64,000 nt of DNA. Source: Diospyros lotus. Taxonomy: Eukaryota; Streptophyta; Magnoliopsida; Ericales; Ebenaceae. Both the position numbers and the translations under genes were made by a program. The stretch spans positions 27,003,310 through 27,067,309 of the forward strand of contig NC_068352.1 in NCBI RefSeq assembly GCF_014633365.1. Reading direction: 5' to 3'. Position 1 is the first letter of the stretch. Each line of letters begins with the position of its first letter. This document shows positions 48,000 to 60,692 of this stretch, piece by piece. The notes below the pieces were generated by a model, which saw nothing but the letters and a program-made list of their open reading frames with translations, was not told the origin of the DNA and did not search any database.

Positions 48000-50900
48000 C
48001 TAGACAGATTAGAAAGGAATATAATTTGTTGTTTGGTGATTAAACGTGGTTTGTCTTGATGCCATTATATATGGAATGGAGATTAAGGCTTTGCACTAAC
48101 TTTAGCTAGGATCCTTTTGGATGCGTAAATTAAGTCTTATTTTCCCATGTGTAGTGTTGGTTTTCTCGTCGGGGCCTTGGAGTGAGCTTCTTGTCTACTT
48201 TTCGTCTTGGACGTCCTTTTGGGTGGACATATTGCATGTAAATAATTGATAAGATTGCACTAAAGACAATTTATGTCAATTTCAAAAATCAATGTGAGAT
48301 TATATCCAAAACTAATGTAGGAGAAAAAAAAAACTAAAGAGAAAGATTGAGAATTCTAAAGAAGTGGAGAAGAAAATTGAAGAGCTTGGTATATAGGGCT
48401 ATGTATGTGAATCCATATTTGATTTTTTCATATAGCCCCTTTTGTCTACTAATTAACGTACTCCTATTGTTATTGATTTCTTTATTTTGTCATCGTCAAA
48501 GTTCACATTTTTATAAAGATTTGTATTTTTTTTAGTACCTGTAATGTTGCATAATATTTTATGAGAGATCGACGACGAATAAAACCATTTCTTTTTAGAA
48601 CAATTGGTAAAGTAGATTATGTACATAACCTTTTTTTTTGAAATTTTGATTTTTTTTTTATAAACACACGTTTTTCCCATTTACATTTTTCTAAACATAT
48701 CAATTTTAAATGTCAAAATTGCATATGAAATAATTTAAAATGTGAGTATTTAAGATTAAAACATTTAGTTGATATATTTAAATAGGAGAATCTCAAAGAA
48801 TACCATTTTAATAAATACATTTGGAAACATATATTTAATATTGATTATTTTAACCAATTAAAAATAAAATTAAGAAAATGATATTATTTTAAAACATATA
48901 TTTGAACAAGAAAATTTCTAATTAAATACTCAAGTCCCTTATGCTTTCTTTTAAAATTCTTTTCTAAAATTTAGTTGATTGGATAAATAATTAAATATAA
49001 AATAAAATAATTCCAAATCAAATTATTCAAAAAATTAAAATTATATTTATTTTTCAAAATATAAAATCACTATAAGGACAATTTATGATATCTTTTCAAA
49101 TCTAATAATTATAAAATTAGTAGCGTTAAATTATAAAATTTAGAAATATGAAAAATATATTGTCAAAGATCTTTCATATTTTCTCATAAAATAAAAAGAG
49201 CTTTCATATTTAAATTTATCCAATATCTCCAATAAAAATAAAATAAAGAAATCAAAACCAAAGATTTAATGGAGAAGGGAGGAAACTACTCAATGAATAT
49301 ACATGAAAAAAACCAAAAACAAAATCGATAATTTATGAAAAAAATTAGAGAAATTATTTCATTACAAAGACCCAGTCTGAATTTTAAAAGTGACAATTTT
49401 TTGAAAAAAACAACAAAAATAAATTATCCAAGGAAACATCATGCATTTCATGGATCAAATTTGGAAATGGTTTTCTTTAGTAAGTTTTAAATGATAGAGA
49501 GTTAAATTGTTCAAGAAAACATCGACACAACCCAACAATCATGAACTTGATAACTAAAAAACCTTGCAAAGTAGGCCTCAATCGAAACAAAAGGTGATAA
49601 CAAATAAAATTTGGCATTCATTTGCTGAGAATTGATATGTTACCTGCATCAGATAACATAACGTAGATCATATGAAAAGTGGCTGAGGTGGGGTGACGCA
49701 CACGACAAAAGAGTATTGGAGTGGGGGTGGGGCCACGTAAGACAACATATCAATTCCGTTCGTTTACAATATTTTAGTTAAAACAATATATTACTACCTC
49801 CATAATTGGTTCTAATCATCAAAAGAAGTTATATTATATATTTGTTTTATTCTCGCATCAAAACTAATTGAAGTTGAAAGATATTTTAAAAAAGAAAAAT
49901 TAAATATATTTACTATTTGTAAAGCTGATTATATTTCCCTGCATTTTTGGCTAACAAGACTTCTTGTTTAAGCTAACTCTTGCTAAATTGTTGTTTTGGG
50001 GGGCAATTCCTTTTCTTTATCAAGCAAAGATAATATTTATACATACACATTATTTGACCAAAGTTCTTAATTTGTACATAAAACTTTAAAAAATCATGCT
50101 ACTTGGATAAAAAAAAAATGAATACTTCAATGATTTTTTTTTAATTTTTTTTAACCATTTAGCATAATAGTGCATTTACTAGTGAATTTATTAGGCCCTG
50201 ACAAATTTACAAATTTTCTTCTAGAGAGAAGCTTATCCTCATCTTTGACTTTTGCTTGTCCTTAAAATCTAACTAATCAAAAACACAATGTGTTACATTC
50301 TACTTAATATATTTAGCATAATAGCCATCCATGGCATTTAAAAGATGCCTATTAAATGTTTATCTCTATTTTTAAATTTTGTCTATGTTAAAAATAGAGA
50401 TGATCTGACAATGTGTGCCTTTTTAACTTAGTAAAATTAGCATAATAGTATCTATGACATTTAAATGAAGCCTATTAAAAGTTTATTCCCATCTTTGACT
50501 TTTGCTTATGTTAAAAATTCATGTGATTAAGAACGTAACACATTATCAATAACTGTCTAACTTGGTAGAACTTGAAAGATATGCTTACATTAAGCTAGTA
50601 CTGTAAGAGATTTTTATGACTTTTGAAAATATACTTTTTCAAAAACATGTAAATGTAGCGAAAATAGAATAAAAAATCTTTTACTCACTCAATTGTTTCA
50701 ATAATGTGCATATTTTTCATTCGAAATGAAAATGGATAATAATAACTTTTACTCTATGGAGAGATGTTAATGCCAATTGTTTCTTTGTGCTTTATCCCAA
50801 ACCCTTCAATCCTCCTTCACAAGCTCATTTGTTCCTCTTCACAAACAACTACTTACCTTAGCTAACCAAGTCTCCTTCATAAGCATAAAGGACTAACCCA

Positions 50901-52790
50901 GTTCATACTAAAACTGCAACAAACCCTTTGTTGATCACTTATTCTAGTTGAGACTAAGTAAAAGTGATGTGAAGATGGTTATAATGTTCTCCTCAAAGAT
51001 AGCATAGAATGTTTTTCTCACTCACGTTAGAGGTTAATGGATTTCATTCAATTAATCATTTATCTCCATATATCAGTAGAAGAAAGACTGCATAGAGAAC
51101 ATTTCCACCCCTAATTAATGGTTCTACTCAATGTCAAATCTCCAATATTAGTGTACAAGACAATTGTGTTACGTTAAGTTTGAAAATCAGTTATACAATC
51201 ACAACCAATAACAAACCATTATCCCCTCATCCATGTAATCAGTTATTCATGTCAAATTTGGTGTGTTTTCTCCAACACTCACTCCCATGTTTACTATTCA
51301 CATCTTATAAAATTTAATATGTGACTTATTATCATTTATCATTAGTATCTCATACTAATTAAAATAGTAAATTGTGAGATAATTCATAATCAATTAATTA
51401 AAATTTGTCTAAGAATCGAAAACTATTTAAGATTCATGTACAATTGTACTAAAAGATCACACTCATATATTCTTAACAATTTAAGAAAGAGATATTTAAC
51501 AAGATATTTAGGGACTCATTCATAAGAATAAAAAAACATAATGAAGAAATGACTATTTTATTAATGATAACAAGAATATATCATATGTTTTTATGACATC
51601 ATTTAAATATAGTATTAGTGCATAACAAAATTATCATAATAATCCTTCATAACATTTAAAAGATAGCTACTATAGCCTTTAGAGATAACAAATTCAAAAA
51701 TTTAGCCCTTAACCACATCGAGCATGTGGCAACAATCACCCCCCCCCCCCAAAAAAAAAAAGATAATTACTTGGAGTCAAAATCTGTTTGTTAGGTTTTT
51801 TGATTTATCTCTCATGCTGAAATCGTGATATCGAACAGCGGAGACACTTGTGATGATACATTGATAATAAAAAAAAAAATCACCCATGTAGTCCATACCT
51901 AAAAATGTATATAGGAAGTATGAAAAGATTCCAATTCACAATTTTATACTTTAGATAAGGTGTGCTCACCACCTAAATCACTCTTAAGAACTATCCAAAC
52001 ACAAGTTTTAAAATTATAATTTAAAAATAATTTAACACTATCAACCTAGTAGTTAGTTATTAATTTTTTAAAAATAATTTAAAATTTTGTTCTTAATTAT
52101 TTTTATTCGTAGAATATAATATTTTTCTTGTATATGTTCACTAAATTTACATATATACCGCCTCAGGGAATAATTTTTAAAATATTATAGAAGCATATAC
52201 ATAAATTTGATCTTTCCCCGTATAACATGCCAAAGCGTGGGAGTTGTTTTAAGGGTAGTGTCTACATTTTTTTTTATATAATAATAATAAATTTGCAACT
52301 AATATTTTTTAAATACATATTAGGTAATTTTTTTTAATGATAAAGACAGGTAATGGATATATCTGAGGTATCATATTCAAAATTTTCTACAAACGCTATA
52401 TAAAAATTAAATCATGATTTATCTAAGAGTGAATTGGGATGTGGTCCACCTCCATATAATAGAATCAGTTCTACATTTGAATTATTAAAAAAATAAAAAT
52501 AATTTTTAAATAAAATTAAGAGACTAAGACCATATTGATGTAACTTGAGAAAATATATTATTATAATAAAATATAAATTATATATAAAAATTAAAAAATT
52601 ATACATAGTTGAAAAGAAACTATATGGATAATATTAACCCATTGAATAATAATTAGTATTTAAAATATTTTATTACTTAATAAAATTATTTAAATATTAA
52701 AAATAATAAATAATAAATAGACGTTACTTTCTTGGCCTTCACATCATTTTCCATCTATATAACATCTACTCGAATGAACTGAGGAACCAA
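48000..52790. other. AT-rich intergenic region
   Basis: No gene is supported over nearly 4.8 kb. It has very low GC, many poly-A/T runs and a C12-A11 tract at about 51739. Three loosely repeated sentences containing GCATAATAG and ATCTTTGACTTTTGCTT occur at about 50220-50540. One small inverted-repeat element sits at 49629-49756. Confidence 0.55.
49629..49756. mobile_element. small 128-bp inverted-repeat element
   Basis: Perfect 13-bp terminal inverted repeats, GAATTGATATGTT and AACATATCAATTC, enclose a GC-richer interior (about 49700-49738). The same end, GAATTGATATGTTACC, is seen once at 28415-28435. I could not define a target-site duplication. Confidence 0.55.
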
Positions 52791-52814
52791 ACTTGTTCGT
52801 ATTTTTATCCGAAC

Positions 52815-55125
52815 ATCGCTAACGCTTTCTCTTTCTTTCACTCTAGACTTCTTAGGTCCATCAGGATGAACGACGTACTGACGGTAAACCTGACTCCTCT
52901 CTCTATCTTGTTGATTGTAACTGTTATTGTTTGTACCCTCTGCTGTATTGACATCTGATCTTATCGATTTATTAGCAACATAATCGAATGCTTTTAAGAG
53001 GTGAACTTGTTTGTATGGTTCAGATTCTGTAGTACTTAATTTTAGTTTGGTGCTTTGAAAATTGATAATTGTTTTTCACTATTTATTGATCAGCTGTGGT
53101 TCACCTCTAGAGAATACCCATTTGTAAACAAAAGGGCATTTTGAAAGAAAATAGGGTTTTTGAGTCTTGTGTTATCTGTTTTCGTGATTGGAAGGGTGAT
53201 TATCAGTGGGTCATTTAGTAATATCGAATTCTTAAAGTCGATGTGTTTTGAGTCTTTGGACCTTTTGTCCTTTGGTTTTCAAGTAGTTGGAATCCTATGT
53301 TATCTGCATTTTGTTCCTTGATCTTTCAACTGCGAAGGAAATGAGATGAGTTGTAATAATACTTGATTGTAAATGAATATAATTGGTGTTATGGGAAAGT
53401 TGTTTTCCGTGATTTGGACTCATCCAGAAATAATCAGGCATTTAAGATGTCTTCTCAACTTATTTTCTTTGGATAGAATTGATTTGTGTAGCTACACTAT
53501 CTGGAGTCCCTGTGTAATATTTATGGTAGTTTAGATATCCATGATTTTAGTACCTGTAGCTCTAGGGTCTGGAATGAGGGACTGCATGTGCCTGCACCCC
53601 CCCTCCTGCTCCCTTTGTCCCTCCATTTCCCACCCGGAATAATTATTTGACTAATGGTCCCATTCTTAACTAAGTGTCTCACATAATTTGTTTCAGGATT
53701 CCTTTGTTACTGATGCCAAAGATCAGCCTTCTAGAGAACCTGATACGAGTAATTCTGATTTGGGAATGGAAGCATCAGTAATCAGGTATGATCCCAACCA
53801 AGTTTTAATGTTAGAAATCCTCGTGAAATGGAGACAGGGTCTCATGATGCTGTGTTGGAGTACTCTGTGTTGAGGATATGTAAGTGGTTTGGATGAAACT
53901 TGAAGGAGAGGGGTTTCTTGCTTGTCAACTGCAGAATTTTGTCAATTAATCATTTGCTCCCAGACCTCTTATCGGCTGAAATGTTTCCCTTTTTTCTTCA
54001 TCTGTAAACAAAGACTCCATGGGGGTTGCATGCCATGTACAAAAAGATCAATACCCACAAAAAAATTGCCAACTCTATGCATCTGATTACTCAAGAGACT
54101 ACAATACAATAGAAGTCTCTGATAAATGGGTCCATCCTACCTGAAATCCAACCAAAAGGGGAACTTAAGCTTCATGATGAGCACTTGTGCATCTAGGGGG
54201 GAAAAAAAATCTGTTCTGTTTCCATAAAGCAGCCACATGAAAGCTAAAGTTACTAAGGATATTCTTTTCTATTTAGTTTTCTCATATTCTTTCTAAATTT
54301 GGCTACTTTTGCTAACATATTTGTTGTTTCCTTAACTATTTTGTAGATACAAGATGTTAATACACAAGTAGGTATAGCTCTCCGTCTTACTTCACAAGCG
54401 TAAGGTGTGAACTGGCCTCTTCTTTTGTAATGTTGCTGCCTGATGTTAAGAAATTTCTCTGGTAAGGTTGTAGTTTCTGAGATATGCTAATGGTTTTTAT
54501 TTATTTATTTGTTTATGTGATGTGGGGGGATTAAGAAGAGCACATGGATGGTGGTTGTAGTTAATCGAGCAATCAGTTTTTGGTTTTCCTTGACCATTAT
54601 AATTTGACATAGCCATAACTAGACTTATCACTCAGGTGAAGTAGGGCACATTTGAAACATGGCCATCGAGTTCTTGAAATTTCATTAGTTGTTGGGAACT
54701 TAACTGGTCATAACTCATAAGTGCTATTCTAGCTACTCAATGCTATTGTAACCTGATTCTGATAGCAAGCAAAAGTAATAGGAAACCATATCATATATGA
54801 TTCGTGTCTACCAGGGAAACTGATGTTAAGTATATTCATATATGGAGATTTTAAGGGGAAAATTATGAAAAATAAAAACAAGAATTGAATATAAAAAAGA
54901 GTGGCAATAGCGCTCATTAGTACTTCTTTTAATGCTTGACAAACCGAACTAACTAATCTGTAAAGTAAGATTATACCAAATCCATCTGAATACGTGGACT
55001 TCTTTTCTAGTTTCATGTAACTTCTTTGGAGGTAAGTTGCCAGAATCAAAAGGAGAAACTACAAGAAATATAGAAACATTGAAATCAACTCCTTATGGAG
55101 TGAGCTGTAGCCACATGCTTGTACA
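52815..55125 (+). pseudogene. truncated SYP132 5' copy 1
   Basis: This is a copy of the leader, exons 1-3 and introns up to mid-intron 3 of SYP132, inverted relative to the real gene. Exon 1 is 52866-52883 (MNDVLT, donor GTAAAC). Exon 2 is 53697-53785, 25 nt shorter than the parent, having lost the codons around IEMGTRVPR and shifted frame. Exon 3 is 54347-54404. The SNARE, most of the Habc bundle and the membrane anchor are absent. After exon 3, the intron sequence still matches parent intron 3 (parent 24990-25680). Spliced, it would stop within about ten codons of exon 3. Confidence 0.85.
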
Positions 55126-55164
55126 GCTCCTATCTTATTAGTTCCATGAGCTCAACATTTCTCC

Positions 55165-57430
55165 AAACGGCATCACCATTTCGTTCTTTTTCTCCCACTC
55201 TAAACTTGTTATTTGTTCCATCAGGATGAACAATATACTGACAGTAAGCTTGATTTTTCCCTGTCTTGTTAATTGTAACTGTTATTGTTTGTACCTCTCG
55301 ACTCTCATATTGGCATCTGATTTTATTGATTGGTTACCAACATAATCTAAAAATTTTAAGAGGTGAACTGTCTCGTTCGGTTCAGATTAAGTAATACTCA
55401 GTTTTAACTTGATGCTTTGAAGGTTGGCAATTGTTTCTTTGCTATTTATTGATCAGTGTGTTGGTGATATTTTTTTTTCCATTTGATCACCTTTAGAGAG
55501 TGACCATGTGTAAATAAAGGGCATTTTGAAAGAAAATAGGATTTTTGGGTCTCATGTTATCTGTTTTTGTGATTGGGAAGAGTGATCATCAATAGGTCAT
55601 TTAGAATTATCGAATTCTTTAAGTTGAAGTGTATTGAGTCTGGACTTTTTTTCCTTTGCTTTCCAAATAGTTGGAATCTTATGTTACCTGCTCATTGTTC
55701 CTCGATTTTTCTCACTTCTGAAGGAAAGGAGATGAGTTGTAATATGCTAAAAGTGAATACAATTGGTTTTATGGGAATGCTATTTTCCCTGATTTGGAGG
55801 TCATTCAGAAATAATCAGACATTTAAGATGTTTTCCCAATTTGTTCTCTTTGGACATATAATTGATTTTTGTAGCTACACTCTCTAGGGCCCCTGAATAA
55901 TATTTATGCTAGTTTAAATGTCCATGATTTTAGTCCTCTAGATTTGACTAATGCTCCCCTTCTCAACTAAGTGTCTCACATGCTTAAGCTTATATTAAAT
56001 TGTTTAAGGATTCCATTGTTGCTGACGCCAAAGATCAGGCTTCCAGAGAACCAGATATTGACATGGGCACCTGGATCCCTAGGAGTAATTCTGATTTGGG
56101 AATGGAACCTTCCAATAATCAGGTATAATCCCAACCCCAAATTTTAATGTTAGAAATCCTCATGAAATGGAGGCACCATCTTGTGATGCTGTGTTGGAGT
56201 ACTCTGTGTTGTGAATAAGTAAGTGGCTTGGATGAAACTTGAAGGAGGGGTGTTGCTGCTCAACTGGAAAATTTTGTTGACTAATTATTTGCTTCCTGAC
56301 CTCTTATCTGTTGATTTGTTTCCCTTTTTCTTTTGATCTGTAAACAAAGGCGCCAAGGGGCTTGCAATCCATGTATAAAAAGATCAATGCCCACAAACAT
56401 TGTCAACTCTATGCATCTAATTACTCAAGAGACTACAATACGGCAGAAGTCTCTGATAAATGAGCACATCATGCCTGAAACCCAGCCAAGAGGGGAATTT
56501 AAGCTTCATGACCAACACTTATGTGTCTAGGGAAAAAAAAAAACTTCTGTTCCATTCCATAAAGCAGCCACATGAAAGCTAAATTTACTGAGGATATTCT
56601 TCTCTGTTAGGTTTCTCATTTTTTTTTCTAAATTTGGCTACTTTTGCTAAATCATTTGTTGTTCCATTAACTATTTTGTAGATACAAGTTGTTAATACAC
56701 AAGTAGGTATAACTCTCGATGTTACTTCAGAAGCTTAAGGTATGAACTGGCCTCTTCTCCTTTTAATGCTGCTGCTTGATGATAAGAAATTTCCCCAGGT
56801 AAGGTTGTAATATGCCAATGAATTTTGTTTTATTATTTTTTTAAATTTATTTATGTGATGTGGGGGATTAAAAAGAGTACATGGGTGGTGGTTGTAATTA
56901 ATCAAGCAATCAGTTCTTGGTTCTCCTTGACTGTTATAACTTGACATAACCATAACTAGACTTATCACTTGGGTGAAATAGGATGCATTTGAAACATGGC
57001 CCTTAAGTTCTTGAAATTTCATTAGTTGTTGGGAACTTAACTGGTTATAAGTGCTATTCTAGCCACTCAATGCTGTTGGAATATGATTCTGATAGTAAGC
57101 AGAAGTCATAGGAAACCATATCATATATGATTGATGGCTACCAAGGAAAGTGACGGTAAGTTTATTTTTGTATGGAGATTTAAGGGCAGAATTACAAAGA
57201 AGAAAAACAAGAGTTGAACGTTAAAAAGAGTAGCAGTAGCACTCATTACTATTACCTTTAATGCTGTACAAACCAAAGCAACTAATCTGTAAAGATTATG
57301 TGTGGACTTCTTTCTAGTTTTATATAACTTCTTTGGAGGTAAGTTGCCAGAATCAAAAGGAGAAACTACAAGAAATAAGGAAACATCGAAACCAACTCCT
57401 TATGGAGTGAGCTGTAGTCACATGCTTGTA
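55165..57430 (+). pseudogene. truncated SYP132 5' copy 2, short frame still open
   Basis: This is the second unit of a 2.3 kb tandem pair. Exon 1 is 55226-55243 (MNNILT, donor GTAAGC). Exon 2 is 56009-56122, of full parental length and in frame (ends SNNQ). Exon 3 is 56682-56739. A one-base insertion in exon 3, shared with copy 1, leads to TAA. If spliced like the parent it would encode 62 aa, a syntaxin N-peptide without SNARE or anchor. The homology ends near 57430, 135 bp before the copia element. Whether this is a gene or an inert relic cannot be told. Confidence 0.85.
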
Positions 57431-57565
57431 AGGCTTTTAACTTGATGCTTTATTCATAGAATCATCTGTTGAAATTTTTCTGTCTCATAATGTTGAATGA
57501 ATTCTGAAGGAGAGGCTTGTCTTGGGGTCCAAAATGGACTATGGATTAGAATTTGGGTAACTTTT

Positions 57566-57899
57566 AGTTGGTGGAAGAAGATAAAGCTAGGGCTGGCTCG
57601 TGCTAAAGAATAAAACCGAGAGATACCAGATAATCTCATCCATATCTTCTTATCTCTTGTTGATAATAATCTGTTTCTATTTGTAGTTAATTATCTGTTT
57701 AAGTTTGATTATTTAATTTGCTTATGTTGTAATCTAGAGCTATAAATTAGGAGTTATCTAAGAGCTGTAAGTTAGGAGATATTTTAGGAGTTAGAGTTGA
57801 AGTTGAATTAGTAATGAGCTAGGAGACTTCTGTATTTATACTCAAGGAATAATCTGAAATCAATGAGGTAGAATTCATTCAATCTACCTAATTTTATCA
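57566..57899 (+). repeat. 5' LTR of copia element
   Basis: It matches the 3' LTR over its full length. The first base is A where the 3' LTR has T, so the canonical TG start is mutated. It ends in ATCA. Confidence 0.92.
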
Positions 57900-57912
57900 T
57901 GGTATCAGAGCC
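57900..57912 (+). other. primer-binding site, initiator tRNA-Met
   Basis: TGGTATCAGAGCC directly abuts the 5' LTR and is complementary to the 3' end of plant initiator tRNA-Met, the usual copia primer. Confidence 0.9.
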
Positions 57913-57968
57913 TTGCTCGTGGGATATTTGATTAACAAGAGTTCTTCTTGTAAGGGAACTCTTATACA

Positions 57969-58400
57969 ATGGCGGAAAAACCTCAAACCAGCGAGGTCTC
58001 TGCATCAAGTCCTCCTCCGGCATCCAGTAGCCGAGTTCTAGCAGCAAGGAATATTCAAGCTCCAGCGGCAGCGACAGGTTTTGATGGATCCTCCCTACAA
58101 ATCACTTTCCATAAGTTGAATGGAACCAACTTTTGCGAGTGGTTCCAATCGGTTATGCTTGTGATAAAAGGCAAATGCAAGGTTGGATATTTGACTGGTG
58201 AAACAATGCGGCCCAGTATAGAATCTGCAGAATATGGATTATGGGAAGCCAAGAATGCCATTGTCATGGCATGGCTTGTGAATTCTATGGAACCAAAGGT
58301 TGGGACAGACTTATCTCTTTTATAAGACTGCTAGTGAAATTTGGAGTGCTGTCCAAGAGATCTATTCAGATCTTGCAAATACTGCTCAGTGTTTCTAAGT
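57969..58400 (+). pseudogene. copia gag N-terminal remnant
   Basis: It begins MAEKPQTSEVSA and includes the copia gag hallmark LNGTNFCEWFQSV, then AKNAIVMAWLVNSM. A stop at 58323-58325 reflects a frameshift. The adjacent frame continues with TASEIWSAVQEIYSD before homology is lost. The CCHC knuckle and the protease are missing. Confidence 0.85.
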
Positions 58401-58463
58401 TAGATCCACTATATGATCCACCAAGGAAGGTAACAATTCTGTAACTGAGTATTACAATATCTT

Positions 58464-58973
58464 GATGATTATCTAAATGAGCATGGTATTGTCCACCAAA
58501 ATTCTTGTCCATATAACCCCCAATATAATGGTATAGCCGAGAGAAAGAACCGGCACCTACTTGAGACAGCTCGAGCACTTATGTTCACTCAATCGGTTCC
58601 AAATTCATTTTGGGGAGAGGCGGTACTTACACCAGCTTATCTAATCAATCGCCTTCCCTCAATGCCCCTTCAATTCAAAACACCTTTGAGTGTATTTCTA
58701 GAGTCTTTTCCTCATTATACCAGAGCCGTAAATCCACTTCCTCCTAAAGTATTTGGGTGTACCTCTTTCGTACATCACAACCAGCTAAACCAGTCCAAAG
58801 TTGATCCAAAAGCACTTAAGTGTGTATTTGTTGGCTATTCCCCAACTCAACAAGGATATAAATGTTATCATCCTCCTACCAGAAAATTTATTGTGTCATG
58901 CGATGTTTCCTTCTTGAAAAATAAATCCTTTTTTGCTGACACCAACTTAAACAGTGTACTAGTAGATACTTGA
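58464..58973 (+). pseudogene. copia integrase C-terminal remnant
   Basis: In one frame it reads HGIVHQNSCPYNPQYNGIAE, RKNRHLLETARALM and FWGEAVLTPAYLINRLPS, then the KVFGCTSFVH and CVFVGYSPTQQGYKCY blocks typical of the copia integrase C-terminal half. The N-terminal zinc finger and the D,D part of the catalytic triad are absent because of the internal deletion. The frame ends at a TGA at 58971-58973, before the RT. Confidence 0.88.
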
Positions 58974-59483
58974 ACTTCAATTATATCAGTTCCTCTCAAC
59001 CTATCCATCTCCAGGTCAGTTCCTGAATCCCATCCAAGTTCAGTCCCAGCCACTGAAATTGATTAGCCTAACCATAATCACTATTCAAGCTCAAAATCCA
59101 TCTCTCAATTCCTAAATTAGCAAGAGGGGGAGAAAGAGGAAACCGAGATTCAACAAGGTGGTGCAAGCTTGCACAAACCTCCTCTTAAGGTATATTCAAG
59201 AAGACCACCAGCACTTCAGCTAACCAATCCTTCCAACCGGGAGGTAAGTCCAAATCAACAACTTACTGACATCGTTATTGCATAACAGTGTGAAGATGAT
59301 CTAGGTATTCCCACTGCCTTAAGAAAAGGGAGAAGGACATGTACCAAGCATTCTATCACAAATTTCCTCGGGTATTCTAAACTATCTCCTACTTATAAGG
59401 CATTTACCCTCAGCCTTGATAATGTTGTTATCCCAAGGAATATCTATCAAGCACTGCAGGATAGTAGATGGAGAGAAGCAGTT

Positions 59484-60692
59484 ATGGAAGAAATGGCAGC
59501 CTTGGAGAAAATAGGTACATGGAGAATTGTGGATCTTCCTAAAGGAAAGAAGGCTGTTTGGAGCAAGTGGGTGTTCACATTAAAGTATAATTCAGATGGA
59601 AGCCTTGAGAGATACAAGGCAAGGCTTGTAGCTCAAGGGTTCACTCAAACCCAAACTTTTGCCCCTGTGGCAAAACTGAATTCAATCCGAGTATTGTTGT
59701 CCTTAGCAGTAAATCTGGACCGGAAGTTGCATCAATTTGACATTAAAAATGCCTTCTTGAATGGAGAATTGGAGGAGGAAATCTATATGCATATACCACT
59801 CGGATTTGAGACCAATCACACAAGAAGTAAAGTATGCAAGTTAGAGAAATCTTTATATGGGCTAAAGCAATCACCTCGAGCTTGGTTCAAGAGATTTAGC
59901 AACATATTATACAAGTTGGGATATACTCAAGGACAAGCAGACCACACTTTGTTTACTAAGATTGGGAGAGATGGGAAGAGAACAATTCTAATTGTTTATG
60001 TAGATGATATCATCATCACCAGAGACAAACTTCAAGAAATTCAGCAACTAAAACAGCAGCTCAAACAGACATTTAAAGTAAAAGAGCTAGGGGAACTGCG
60101 GTACTTCCTTGGATTGGAAGTAGCAAGAAGCAAGGAGGGGATTTTTGTATCGCAAAGGAAATATACTCTAGACTTGTTAAAGGAAACAGGCAAGTTAGGA
60201 TGTAAACCAACAAGTACACCATTTGAGCCTAACTGGAAGAATAGAGAAGGAGAAGAAGACAATCAAGTAGACAAAGGCATGTATCCGCGGCTGGTTGGCA
60301 AACTCATTTACTTATCTCACACGAGACCCGACATTACATACGCTGTAAGTATTGTTAGTAAATTCATGCATCTTCCAACTAAAAGACACTTGGAAGCAGC
60401 CTATCACATCCTTAGATACCTAAAGGGAACACCAGGCAAATGGCTGCTATTCAAAAAAAGCCAAGACAGAGGAATAGTTGGTTATGCAGATTCAGATTGG
60501 GCAGGCGTAGTGGAAGATAGTAAATCAACATCTGGATATTGTAGAAGGCTATGGGGTAATTTGGTGACTTGGAGAAGCAAGAAACAAAAAATAGTAGCTC
60601 ACAACAGTGCTGAAGCTGAGTATCGAGCTATTACTCAGGCAATCTGTGAAATAATATGGGTAGAAAGGCTGATGGGAGATCTTTCTATTTAA
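59484..60692 (+). pseudogene. copia reverse transcriptase and RNase H
   Basis: A 402-codon open stretch carries RVT_2 motifs: KWVFTLKYNSDGSLERYKAR, QFDIKNAFLNGEL, KSLYGLKQSPRAWF, the catalytic YVDDI, and LGELRYFLGLE. RNase H follows with YADSDWAG and AEAEYRA. A short in-frame deletion lies just before FAPVAKLN. After a TAA at 60690-60692 the RNase H end continues (LYSDSKLAI, MKHVRIDRYF, HADILTKAM), interrupted by TAG codons, to about 60950. It is largely intact but not a complete polyprotein. Confidence 0.92.
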
